Positions 42,369-53,344 of a stretch of 64,000 nucleotides of DNA are shown in pieces (position 1 is the first letter of the stretch; every line of letters begins with the position of its first letter). This stretch comes from Sordariomycetes sp. S80-01Y (taxonomy: Eukaryota; Ascomycota; Sordariomycetes), in NCBI GenBank assembly GCA_037042185.1, contig JAXQJY010000022.1, positions 372,001 through 436,000 of the forward strand. The letters are read 5' to 3'. A program made the translations under genes and the position numbers. Under the pieces are notes generated by a model. The model made no database searches. It worked only from the letters and a program-made list of their open reading frames with translations, and was not told the origin of the DNA.

Positions 42369-44519
42369 ATGGTTCACCTAGCTTTCAACGACAAACACCC
42401 ATTTACGCGCGTTGCTCTTTCCGACCGAGCATCCGTCCAAGAGCTCCTCCGCGCCGTGCTCGATCCCCTACAGCCCTTCTTCTCCCCGTCCCATGCCCGC
42501 GTCCGCGTTCCCGGCAACACAGCTGTCCGCTTCGACCAGGCCGCCTCTGACCTCGAAGGCTTCGCCCGCCCACTGTGGGGACTTGCTTTTCTCCTAGGTG
42601 GCGGTGGAAAGTACGAAAACGCGCAGCTGTGGATTGACGGCTTCAAGAATGGTACAAACCCAGAGAGTGACGAGTACTGGGGCTTCCCGAGGGACAATGA
42701 CCAGAGGATGGTGGAGATGTGTCCGCTGGGATTTGCATTGGCCGAGGCGCCGCAAATCTGGAGCGGTCTGACGGAAAAGGAGAGAGAAAATGTCGAGAAC
42801 TGGCTTGGCAACTCCATCAATGAGAAGAAGTACGTGCTGGAGTCTTATGAGACCTTAGCTGCTAACAATGTACAGCATGCCTAACACCAACTGGCTCTGG
42901 TTCCGCGTCTTCGCCAATTTGGGTTTGAAGAAGAACGGCGGCAAGTTCTCCAAGGAACGCCTCGAAAGCGACATCAAGCACCTTGAGACCTTCTACCGCG
43001 GCGACGGCTGGTCCAACGACGGACCCGAGGGCATCCATCAGATGGACTACTACTCCCACTCCTTCGCCATCCAATTTCTCCAGCTCATTTACGCCAAGCT
43101 CAACGCCGATGAGGACCCCGAACGCGCGGCCGAGTTCAAGAAGCGCGCTCAGGTTGCGGCTTTGGATTTGGCGTACTACTACGACGATGAAGGACGCGCT
43201 ATCCCGTATGGCCGCAGCTTGACATACCGGTTCGCGGTCGTGAGCTTCTGGGGCGCTCTGGCTTACGCCGATGTCGAGCTGCCGAAACCATTGACGTGGG
43301 GAATGGTAAAGGGGATCGTGATGAGGCATCTGAGGTGGTGGCAGACCCAGGAGGGGATGTGGACCAGCAGCGGGACGATGAGCCTGGGTTACTCGTACCC
43401 GAACATGTTCATGACTGAGAACTACAACAGCCCTGGAAGCCCGGTAAGTGCGTTTGGGTAGAGATAGTCGATTCATTACTGATTGGGGAAGTACTGGGCC
43501 TGTTTGGCTTTCATCTGCCTGTCAGTCCCTGAGGACCACCCCTTCTGGACTTCCAAAGAGGAGTCACAATGGGACGTGATCCCCAAGATTAGGGCTCTGA
43601 AGCACCCAGGCCATATCATGAGGTCAGTATTGCCCTTTTCTGTCGTCAGAATCAGAGCGCTGACTGCCCTAGCAACCTCGGCGGTCATTGCATGCTCCTC
43701 TCGTCCGGCCAAGCGTGCAGCTATCCCATGCGAGGCAGCTTCGCCAAGTACGGCTCCTTTGCCTACTCTTCAGCCTATGCGTACTCCGTGCCCACCGGCC
43801 ACTTCTCGCTCGAGCAGTACGCGCTGGCGTCACAGCTCGGCCTCTCGGACGACGGCGGCGAGTTTTGGAAGACGCGACGGACGTGCGAGTACGCCGCCAT
43901 CGAGCAGCGCGAGGACAAGCCCGTGCTCGTCTCGACCTGGAAGCCGTTCCCCGACGTCCAGGTCAAGACCTGGCTGATTCCACCCGCGGAGGAGACGCCG
44001 AACTGGCACATCAGGGCTCACGAGATCCAGGCTGGCCGCGAGGTCATGACCGCCGACGGCGCGTTTGCCATCAGCAACGTCAACGCCGCAAACGGGCGCT
44101 ACCTCGACGTGTACGACGCTGCGCGCCACGAGGGCACACAGCCCAAGATCATCGGCAACTACGACTTGAACACGCCGGCGGGCTGGTGCTCGGGCGCGGA
44201 GGGCTCATTCGCCGTGTCTCAAGGCGCTGTGGGCATCCGCGCGCTGGAGCAAGCCGCCGAGAAGGCCCAGTCGGGCGAGACCGTCGAGGACGCAAGGAGG
44301 GCAAACCTCGTCAACGCGGATCCAAACTCGAATCTGGTGGAGAGTCGAACGGTGATCCCCACACTGCAAGCTACGATTCGTGCGGGACGCACAGTGGGGT
44401 ACGTGACGGGTGTGTATGCGAAGCCAGGGGGGCCCAAGGGGGAGTACCTAGATGGGTGGGAGAAGCCACCAGCGTGTCCGCAATGGCTGCTAAAGGAGAT
44501 GTCTGCCTTTGCTTCATAG
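42369..44519 (+). CDS. DUF2264 domain protein
   Basis: Four exons: 42369-42829, 42876-43443, 43492-43622 and 43673-44519 (introns 46, 48 and 50 nt), 668 residues. The first 400 residues match DUF2264, an all-helical domain expected to fold as an alpha/alpha barrel like many polysaccharide lyases and glycoside hydrolases: [72 protein letters not shown] and, near the exon 3/4 junction, [10 protein letters not shown]. The remainder is a beta-rich C-terminal domain ending [11 protein letters not shown]. No signal peptide, so if it is a carbohydrate enzyme it acts inside the cell. Function is inferred from fold only. Every exon junction restores a family-like sequence. Confidence 0.9.
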
Positions 44520-46327
44520 GATGACTGTCAAGAAGACTGAGACCCAGAATGACAAAAACTGACTTTAGCTGACACGAGCCTCGAAGCCTCCGATTACCAG
44601 TGAGCTTCGGTTCAGGCCCAGGCTGCTCCGGGGGTGGGGTCTAGCCTCGCAACTCCCGTCTGGAGACAGCGATTTGTGATATGGAGAAGCCCATCGATAG
44701 ACTTGGCGCAATAAGATCCTTAATCCGTCTGTGCCGCCCGCTACGGCCGTGCCCAGCGAGCAGGGCCACAGACCCACGCAGTGTCACCGTCGATGGGCTG
44801 CAGTGCAATGAATTCATATAAAAAGCTTGGCTGTGCGACGCGCCACCCAACTAGAGAACAACGTGTCCAAGGTGTCGTATCTCATGGCGAAGAAGGGGAG
44901 CTCTGGACTGACGTGGAGGTACGTCGTAAGCCAGTCGCTGCAATGTAGGGTCTTGGCTTGCCTTGCATCGTCGCTGACGGGTAAAGGAGGTGGGATGCAA
45001 CCAATGATCGCGTCTTTGCCTGATCCCGTGAAGATGCGATTGCACCAGGTACGGTAAAGTGAGAAACTGGATGAAGGGGAGTGAACCTGAGGCAGAACGG
45101 AATGTCTGCTATATTTGCCTAAAACGGCTACGGACACCGGGCGGCTAAACACCAAGACACCAATCTTAGCTATCGCCAATGGTTTGCTTCCTCTCTGATA
45201 GCAGCGCTCGCGTCAAGTAAAGGTCACTGACTGACTGACTGACTGACTGAAAAGAGGCGCCTGCTGAGCCTCGAACTGACAATATTTGATCCACCATTCG
45301 TGACGGAAATTCCATGCCTGATTCTAGATCCAGCCTCGATGCCCAGATGGAAAATTGCAAGCGAAGCAACCCACGAGGCAGATCACACGGCCGCCAACCC
45401 TCGTAGGACAGCCCGGGGCTCCTATTCGTGGAAGACGATTTCTCCGCATGCCAGGCGCACCATCACTCTCCGCATTCACGACCACTGATGGCGGAGGATT
45501 GGCGCGCTCGGATATCCATCGACAAGACGGTGCGGCTGGTCGGATGCCCATTTCTCCAGACTGCCCGCGCGCGCGCCCCCAGACGCCCCCCAGGCTGCTG
45601 CTGCCCGAGTCTGGAGTCCGTCTCCTCTACGGAGCACTGTGGGCACCGGAGGAGCCAAGACCCCTAGCGAAGTTAAGCTACCCTCCACAAGCCGGGCAGG
45701 CTGGGGTCACGGCTCTGTGGAAGAACGTCTTCCCCCCAATCAGCGCCCACTTGGCACTGGGAGATGGTCTAAATTTCCGGCTCTTCAGCGTGCTCCCTCT
45801 CCCTCGTCGGCTGTTGTCACTGGCTGGGGATCCGGTGAGGGGGCGGCCGAGGAGTTGGGGGGGCCCTGCAGCCAACCCAGCCTGCGGCTGCATGGGTAGC
45901 TGTTTGACCGAATCTGGGGTTGGGACGCGTTGAGTGCGCAGGAATGACCACGAGCAAGGGAAAAAGCTGCTCGGTTGTGCTCGCCGACGTGCATATCCTC
46001 GAGAGTCACAGGCCAGTGCGCCGTGAGGTGAGCCCTGTTTCCGGGGGAGCGGCGGCACCATCCTAGGTGTGGTCCAGAGGTTGAGACGGACTAGGTACCT
46101 TGGGACCAGATACCCCGACCGCTAGGTGACATTGCAGCTGCTCCCAGTCCGGAACCCTTCATAACCATCATCTTCTCCTCACTTTTCTCGCCTCCCTTCT
46201 CTCTCATACTCCGATTCATCACCATCGTCCACCGTCGCCTCCCCTCCCTCCCGCCCCTTCTCAGCTCCTCTATCAGATCGACCTCGTTATCTGACACGAC
46301 AAAGGAGATAAGAGACAAACCACCACC
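44520..46327. other. Long intergenic region upstream of the hexose transporter
   Basis: 1.8 kb without a recognised gene. Left part has a TATAAAAAG at 44817-44825 and a short open frame behind it, without coding support. A (CTGA)6 microsatellite lies at 45227-45250. The stretch 45350-45950 is very GC-rich, so long open frames appear there by chance. The last 130 bases before the transporter are almost pure pyrimidine, as in strongly expressed fungal leaders. Confidence 0.5.
45227..45250 (+). repeat. (CTGA)6 microsatellite
   Basis: Six perfect CTGA units. A five-unit array of the reverse-complement motif (TCAG) lies at 49247-49266. Confidence 0.95.
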
Positions 46328-48084
46328 ATGACAGTCCTCGTCAAGGTCCTGCGGACCATCATCCGCAACGATGCCATGAAGCACGACCCCGATGAGATTT
46401 ACAACTGGCGCGTCTTCGCACTCGTCTTTGCTTCATGCTTCGGCGGTATGCTCTTTGGTTGGGACACCGGTGCCATCTCCGGCGTCCTCGCGATGGAGGG
46501 CACCAAGAAGAAGTTTGGCTACCTTAATTGGTCACCCGAAAAGATATCCCTGATGGAACAGAACATCGTCTCTACCCTCCAGGCCGGTTGCTTCGCCGCC
46601 TGCTTCCTCACCGGCTGGCTCACCAACCGTTACGGCCGCCGCTGGATGCTCATCGGCGTGGGTGTCTTCACTACTATTGGTGTTATGTTCCAGGCTACCT
46701 CTGCGATCAACGGTGACATAGCAGTCATGTACGTCGGGCGTTTCCTGGCTGGAATGGGTGTTGGCGCTGCTTCGACTCTCACGCCACTCTACGTATCCGA
46801 GTGCGCACCGCGTGCCATCCGCGGAGCCCTCACGACCTTCTACCAGCTCTTCATCGTCACCGGTATCATGATCTCGTACTGGGTCAACTACGGCTGCCTG
46901 CTGCACGTGGCTGAGCCGGCCGTGTACGTTGTGCCGCTGGCGCTGCAGTGCACTCCTGCCGTGCTCTTGGTGTTCGGTATGCTCGCTAGTCCTGAGAGCC
47001 CCCGTTGGTGCGCGAGCAAGGATCACTGGGAGAGGGCCACGGCCATCATTGTTAAGCTGCGTGGGTGAGTGCATCTTGCACCCTTTTGTGAGAAGAAGAA
47101 GAGAAACTGACCCGAGGCAGCCTCCCCGCCGACCACGAGTTCGTCCGCAACGAGATTCAGGAGATGAGCACACAGCTCGAGCACGAGCGCCGTCTGGTCG
47201 GAGACGCCACCACCAAGACCCTCATCAAGGAGATGTTCACCATCCCTGCCAACCGCAAGCGCGCCTTCATCTCGATCATGCTCATGATCTGCCAGCAGAT
47301 GACGGGAGTCAACGCTATCGTGAGTGGCCACAAGACGGACCTGATCACGACGGAGAACTAACCTCGATAGAACTACTACGCTCCCCAAATCTTCAAGAAC
47401 CTCGGCTTGACCGGTACCAACACAGGTCTCTTCGCGACGGGTGTCTACGGTGTCGTCAAGGTTGTCGCCTGCGCCGTCTTCCTCACCTTCGTCGTCGACT
47501 CCCTCGGTCGCCGCATGTCTTTGCTCTGGACCTCGATCGCGCAGGGTGCCGTCATGTACCTCATTGGTATCTACGGCCGTGTCGAGCCCCCAGTTGAGGG
47601 CCAGCCCGTCTCTGCCTTCGGATACGTGGCCATCACCTGTATTTTCCTCTGGGCCGCCTTCTTCCAGTTCGGTTGGGGCCCTGCCTGCTGGATTCTCGTT
47701 TCTGAGATCCCCACTGCCCGCCTCCGTGCCATGAACGTGGCGCTTGCTGCTGCCACTCAGTGGCTGTTCAACTTTGTCGTCGCGCGCAGTACGTTCCCGC
47801 CCCTCCCCATTGCTCGCTAGAACATATGCTAACAGTGACCAGCTGTCTTGACCATGCAGCAGACGATGGGACAGGCCGGCTACGGCATGTTCTTCATGTT
47901 CGGCACCTTCGACCTTTGCATGTTCATCTTCGTCTGGTTCTTCGTCCCAGAGACCAAGGGTCTGTCCCTTGAGAAGATGGACGAGCTTTTCGGCGCCACC
48001 GACGCCTCGAGCGGTAAGAGCATCGACGACGAGGCGGCCCACCGTGTTGAGAGCATCCACGAGGGCACCGCCCAGAAGCACTAG
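46328..48084 (+). CDS. MFS hexose transporter
   Basis: Four exons: 46328-47064, 47121-47319, 47371-47788 and 47843-48084 (introns 56, 51 and 54 nt), 531 residues. A proton-coupled or facilitative monosaccharide carrier of the plasma membrane, with twelve transmembrane segments. Signatures: [18 protein letters not shown] (TM1), [13 protein letters not shown] (loop 2-3), PESPRW at the end of TM6, [19 protein letters not shown] (TM7, restored by splicing exon 2 to 3; QQ-TG-NAI-YY binds hexose) and [16 protein letters not shown] after TM12. The NAI-YY pattern and the CFGG start match fungal high-affinity glucose carriers of the HXT/MST type rather than the maltose-permease branch seen at 14 kb. 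An exceptionally CT-rich leader suggests strong expression. Confidence 0.94.
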
Positions 48085-49349
48085 GTTGCTCGCTTTCGTT
48101 TTTTTGCGCTGCCGGGTTCCACTCGCGTGTCCTCGTCACAAGACTCTGCTCGGTTGCTTTTGGGCGTAATTCTTGGCTTTGGCAGAGGTACCTCGAGGAG
48201 GGCACGTGTTCATCTCGGGGCGTTGCGTTTCCGTGTTTTGGTTCTACTCCCCCTCTTGCGGCGTTGCTGCTTGTCAAGATTGGGCTGCAATGCGCGTCGT
48301 CTACACTCGGCAACTGCCATTGTCTGCAGAGGGTGGTGGGATGGTGGTTGGAGCAGGAAGCAATTGACGAAATGAGGGTGCAAAGATGACATGCCTGACA
48401 GGGGTGTGTTGTCGTCGCTGTTCAGTTATTATACCAGATGCTGCTATACCTGCTTTTGAAATGATGAAGACACTCCCAAACGGACCGTTCCTATGCTATG
48501 TGTGAGCTCCAGCTCAGCTGCGCGACGCCATGTTGATGCGCTTGGATGTGAAAAAGTGGTGGGTGGTGGCCCAGAAGGCGCCCCCTTTCGAGACGTTAAT
48601 GAGAAAGGCCCACGGGGGATGCGCCCCTTAAAGGGTTCGTGGAGCCGAAGCGCCGGCATTGGGTTTAGTGTACCAGCCGGCTGGAGCTTCAGGGCGTGTT
48701 CCAACGCCCGAGGGACCTCCCGCTGCGTGCTCTCCTGCCAATCCCGCCGCGGGACAGGTTGGAATCGATGGGTAGAGTCTGCCCGATTATCGATATAACA
48801 AAGCCGCTATAGATGACGATATGCAGGTGCGCATTTCGCCCACAGCGATTACCGGAAATGACCGTGGAATTGGCATCATGTGCCGAGCGCAATAAGCGCC
48901 TAGGGCTTGGGGGTGACAGGATCAGCCTTGAAAATGTGACGAGCTTGACGGACGATAGGGGAGGGGCCCGGGGCTGGTGGAATGCACTAGCAACGAACTG
49001 GACAAGACATGGACGGGGAGTATATATCGATGGCGACCCAGCGCGGTCTGGCTGACTCGCCGCTCTGTTCTCCTGCGAATTGAACATTGAGGCAACGGGA
49101 AAGTGAGGATGGACAGGACTGGCGAGAGTATCACGACCAACACGACCACCACAGCCAGGCTCCGGTTTGCTCACGCTCCGCCCTGCCCGCTCTGACAGTA
49201 CAGTCAGTACTCGTACAGCTGCTCGCCATCGCAGATAACGCCGTCGTCAGTCAGTCAGTCAGTCAGTCACTCGTTTGCTTCGCCTGTCCACAATCGCCAA
49301 CTCCACCTCCTCGGATTCTTCGTCTCGTCTTCCGGAATCAAACCCCGAA
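48085..49349. other. Intergenic region with microsatellite
   Basis: About 1.26 kb between plus-strand genes. Contains the transporter 3' UTR and, at 49247-49266, a (TCAG)5 array. No coding or RNA gene recognised. Confidence 0.5.
49247..49266 (+). repeat. (TCAG)5 microsatellite
   Basis: Five perfect TCAG units, the reverse complement of the CTGA array 4 kb upstream. It lies about 85 bases before a possible upstream exon of the SDR-like gene. Confidence 0.95.
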
Positions 49350-49951
49350 ATGTCCAAGAAGTCGAGTCCAATGACGGCGACGCCCCCAACCGGCGTCGGC
49401 ACTGGCACTGGTACTGGCACGGGCAGCCTGAGAGGGACCAACTCCCCCGCGCCACACCGTCCGGCAGCCCCTGTGGCGTCCACATCATCCACCACAACCC
49501 CCCACCCCTCATTTCGTGAGTTCCCGTTCCTTTCATTGGTCCCTCCCTCATCACATTTCACCTACATCGCTCCAACGCGGCCCTGCCCTGCCCTGCCCGG
49601 CTCTGCCAACGGTGTGCGTCTCAGCTCGGAGCTTCTTATACTTGAAACGCACGTCGCCCTTCAATCTGCCCTCTCTTCCTCCATCGTCCGCCAGCACCTG
49701 TAGTGAAATTCGAGGATCTTCCACCTGAGGTGTGCGACTCTGGAAGGCGGGGAAGCGTTTTGGGGGCCTCGGGGGTTTGAGGAGCTGGAAAGAGGTTCGG
49801 AAAAGAGAGGAAGGTAGGCAAAGGCATGGATCGGATATGAAGAGCTCGGTCTTTGGTCTTTTCCCTCTTCGCACATTCCAGCGGTTCCAGTGGTTCCCAT
49901 AGTACGGCGGTCACGGTGATACAGAACGTCCGCCAGCAGCCCCATTTCAAG

Positions 49952-51243
49952 ATGGCACAGCATGAACCTCCACAACAGCCGCATGCGGGAGAACACATAG
50001 CTGACCCCGAATCTCCCCCTGCCGCAGCAACGCACAACTCGCCCCGAACATGGCTCCTCACGGCTGCCTGCTCGCCTCTGGCGGTTCGGCTGATCCGCCA
50101 ACTGCTCGCTCATGGTGATTACATCGTCGCATGCCTGCCGCCGCAGGAAGTCGATCATGAGGAGAGAGGCAGTGAGTTCCGGGAGCTGGTGGCCGAGTGC
50201 AAGAGCGGGAGGAGGGATAGGGAGGGTTGGAGAGAGAGAATCAGGGGCATAAGATGTGATGGTCGTAGTATGGCAGGGTGTGGTGCTGCGGTTGCCGAGG
50301 CGGTTGAAGTCTTTGGGCGGATTGACATACTGCTTTGTTGCAGGAGCGAAGGTAAGTCGTCCAGGTCCATGGTGTTGCCCGCGCGGCCATCATTGGGTAT
50401 CATCCGGTAGATGATATATTGACAAGATCAGCCATCGTCGGAACCGTCGAAGAGTTGTCCACCACCCCCGTCACCCGCAACCTTGTCCGCGACCAGTTCG
50501 AGACAATCTTCTTCTCGCAGGTCAACTTCATCAAGTCGACCCTCCCCATCTTCCGCACCCAGCACACCGGGCACATCATGGTCCTTACCAGCACGGGAGG
50601 CCACATCGCCACACCCGGCATGAGCATGTACTCTGCCGCAACCTGGGGCCTGGAGGGTTTCTGCGACAGCTTGGCATACGAAGTCGCCCCATTTAATGTC
50701 AAGGTCACTATTGTGCAGCCAAATCAGGAGGTCCAGTCTTTGACGAACCGACTGGTCTTCGCCCCGAGAATTGAGGCCTACAAGGGTGGGCCGGGGGATG
50801 CCCCTAACGTTCGCGATATACTCACCAATGTCCTCAACTCGGACCCGGAGACTGCTGTTCCCGAATCTTCGAGTCCCGCAGCTACTGCGCGGGAACCGGG
50901 CAGCCCCGATTCAGACACCATCGACACGAACCTCGAGCCTGACCACGGTCACGGCGAAGTCTTCCACCGCTATCCTCGCTTGCCTCCAGGCGCAGTAGAT
51001 CGTCTCCTCAGCGAGACGGTCCACGCGCTGGCCGCGATCGGAGGCCACGAGAACCCGCCGGCGCGCCACATCGTGGGTGGCGAGGCGGCCACGGCGGTGC
51101 AGGAAAAACTGAAGACGGTGAGCGAGGAGCTGGAGGACTTTGTAGACGCAAGCCTCGCGGTCGATATCTTCGACAGCGAGCTCAATGAAGAAGCTAGAGC
51201 CGGGGAGGGGAGCAAGGGAAAGGGGGAGGAGAGCGAGAACTGA
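49952..51243 (+). CDS. SDR-fold protein with degenerate active site
   Basis: Exons 49952-50351 and 50432-51243 (80-nt intron, phase 1), 403 residues. The fold is that of short-chain dehydrogenases: a beta-alpha-beta start (TWLLTAACSPLAVRLIRQLL), a central FGRIDILLCC strand, then LTSTGGHIATPGMSMYSAATWGLEGFCDSLAYEVAPFNVKVTIVQP split by these known segments. Departures from the family: the nucleotide-binding TGxxxGxG is TAACSPLA with no glycines; the NNAG motif is absent (CCRS); the active-site YxxxK reads Tyr200-SAA-Thr204, so the catalytic lysine is missing. It is probably a non-enzymatic or cofactor-independent SDR relative. A long C-terminal tail (about 150 residues) is Pro/Ser/Glu-rich. An upstream coding exon 49350-49515 (MSKKSSPMTATPP..., ending at a GTGAGT donor) plus a small exon near 49704-49731 could be spliced to this frame, extending the N terminus; this is unresolved. 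Confidence 0.75.
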
Positions 51244-51784
51244 CCGATATGTGATGTGTGCCATGATCTGACGAGGGATGACTGATGGATGTACTACTAG
51301 CAATCTAAGTTGATGTTGAGATAGAAGGAAATTAATTGGGAGCTGCACTGTTTGATCTTGTAAATTCACTGCTAGGATTGGGTCACACCTCGCGACCTTT
51401 GTTAATAGCCCCTTTTTTTCCCACTGGACCTCCCTGTCTGTAGGCGGTACCTATGCGTGGCGAGGCGGCTGACTAAATGTCCCTATTTCTGTCGTCACCT
51501 GAAGCTCAGGAGCTCTCACCACAGTTTGTCTTGCGCCTTATCGCATCGTCACCTTTGCAGCCAGCACGGAAAATCTTACGACTGCTTGAACTGGCTGCTC
51601 TCATTTGATTTCGAGTCTCTTACGAAGATCAACTGGAATTGTGCTCCTGGAAGCGGTCTTAAGAGGGTGAAAACGACGTCACCTGAACCTCGGCTCATCA
51701 CCAACATCAAGCACTCCTTAAACCGCATGTCCAACAACGCGACGGCTGTCAGCAAACTGCACCAACAGTCCGTTAAACGCGACA
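51244..51784. other. Intergenic region
   Basis: About 540 bp. Contains the SDR-like gene 3' UTR and the promoter of the ASXH gene. A frame open through 51457-51897 overlaps the start of the next gene in another frame and has no family resemblance. Confidence 0.5.
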
Positions 51785-52949
51785 ATGCAGGAAACCACGG
51801 GTGGTGGCGGTTCGTCACCGCTCTCATCTGTCCCAGAATCAGAGACACTCTCGCAACCTTCACTCTCACAGCCAACGCAACAAAAAGCCCCAGATGAGGC
51901 AGAGATAGGGCCAGCGTTCCAAGCAGCTGGTGTCCAAATGCCGGATGCGGTGCCGGAGACTGTCACAATGGCGTCTTCCCGTCCGAAAAGGACACGCGCT
52001 GGTCGCCTGCCAACCCCCAAGGAGGAGTCGCCTAAGAAGGTCGCCAAGAAAGTGCCCAAAAGGACGCCCAAGAAGAAGCAGTGGGATGTCGAGGATCTTC
52101 TTACGGATCCCAAGAGTCCACTGGCGACAGCCGATCTCCGCGTCAGTCACCCCCAATCGCTCTCTCTTACTTGTCACTAAACGTTCGCAGAGTCTTCTGA
52201 GTAATCCAATGGCATGGGACGCTCTCGACTGGGACGACAGAGCAGAGATCCTTGCCCTCCTTCCAGAAGGCACACCCACTCTGCAGCTCTCCGAGGATGA
52301 GCAACGGCGGCCAGATATCAATGCGCTGAGGAACGACGATACCTTCCGTCATGACTGCGCTACGTACATTGGTCATTTAGCTGATGGACATTTTGAGCGT
52401 GATTGGTTGGAGAGCGCGTGGGTGGCGAGCCAGTTGCGAAAGATGGGAGAGTTTGACGATTACCTGATCCGGAAGTTTGAGGAGGATTGGGCAGAAGAAG
52501 TGCCGGAGGATATGAAGCCACGGCGAGAAGTGAAGATGGATGAAGTAACGGGGGGTCCGGTGGAGGGGGGCAAACCGAGGGATGATGCCTCAATGGAACA
52601 GGATGCTGTGGACGATGGACATGAGATGAAGTCTGATGCTGACAAAACAGGTCCAGAGGCAGCTCAATCTCTTGAAGCCACTCAGACTGATAAGTCGGCA
52701 AACATGGAAGAGTTGAATGCCCCGCGCACACCAACAAAGAGCGAGAAAGAGAGTAAGCTGAGCTCGGAAATGGATAACGCCAGCATATCCGACCTCGCAG
52801 GCAGAAGTCATGGCGACGGCGACAAGATGGTCATCGATGAGCTCCAGAATGACACCACCCCGAAAAAGCAGCAAAGAACGCCTCTCGTTCAAAGGCCAAA
52901 TCATAAGATGGAGGTTGGTGGGGAGGAGAGCGCTGATGAGCTCGCTTGA
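51785..52949 (+). CDS. ASXH (Asx homology) domain protein
   Basis: Exons 51785-52141 and 52191-52949 (49-nt intron, phase 0), 371 residues. The order is: an acidic/Ser-rich start; a strongly basic stretch (RPKRTRAGRLPTPKEESP, then KKVAKKVPKRTPKKK), probably a nuclear signal or DNA contact; and at about residues 98-200 an Asx homology domain. The domain begins WDVEDLLTDPKSPLA, crosses the intron into LLSNPMAWDALDWDDRAEIL, and continues to FERDWLESAWVASQLRKMGEFDDYLI. In animals the related ASXL DEUBAD region activates the BAP1 histone H2A deubiquitinase; in fungi this domain occurs in uncharacterised nuclear proteins. The remainder is disordered and acidic. A chromatin role is inferred from the domain only. 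Confidence 0.87.
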
Positions 52950-53344
52950 GAGGCGTGCTCAGTCATGTATGAGGAATATGAGTAAAGAGTAATGACTATA
53001 GACAAGTACGAGAACATCTATCAAAACGAATGTTGGTATCTGAATGCCTAGCTAGGACCCTCTGTGTAGCTTCTGGGTTTAAGAGTAGTGCGCAGTCCAA
53101 ACGGTCGAAAAGGGGTATCCCTAGACGGCGTCAAAGACGATGGCGGGGATTTTGGCGACAGCCCACTTCCGATCTTCAACGACATCAGCACTTAGTTTTT
53201 TCATGCTAATCAACCAACGCAACGCACGACTCATTGCTCGTCAATACAATACAATTCTAGTACAGAATTGACCGGCTCACTCAAGCAGACTACCTTGACC
53301 ATATTGAGACCCAAAATCAGCGCGCCTAGGCGACCGGCGCAATC
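52950..53344. other. Intergenic region
   Basis: About 400 bp, 3' UTR of the ASXH gene and promoter of the Elp5 gene. Nothing else recognised. Confidence 0.5.

Noticed and set aside
44817-45057. TATAAAAAG followed by a short ORF and a GTACGT site
   Set aside because: No downstream exon restores a plausible protein.
45355-45933. Open frame of 192 codons in the GC-rich region before the hexose transporter
   Set aside because: No ATG at the start, composition driven by GC content, no family resemblance, and overlapping frames are equally open.
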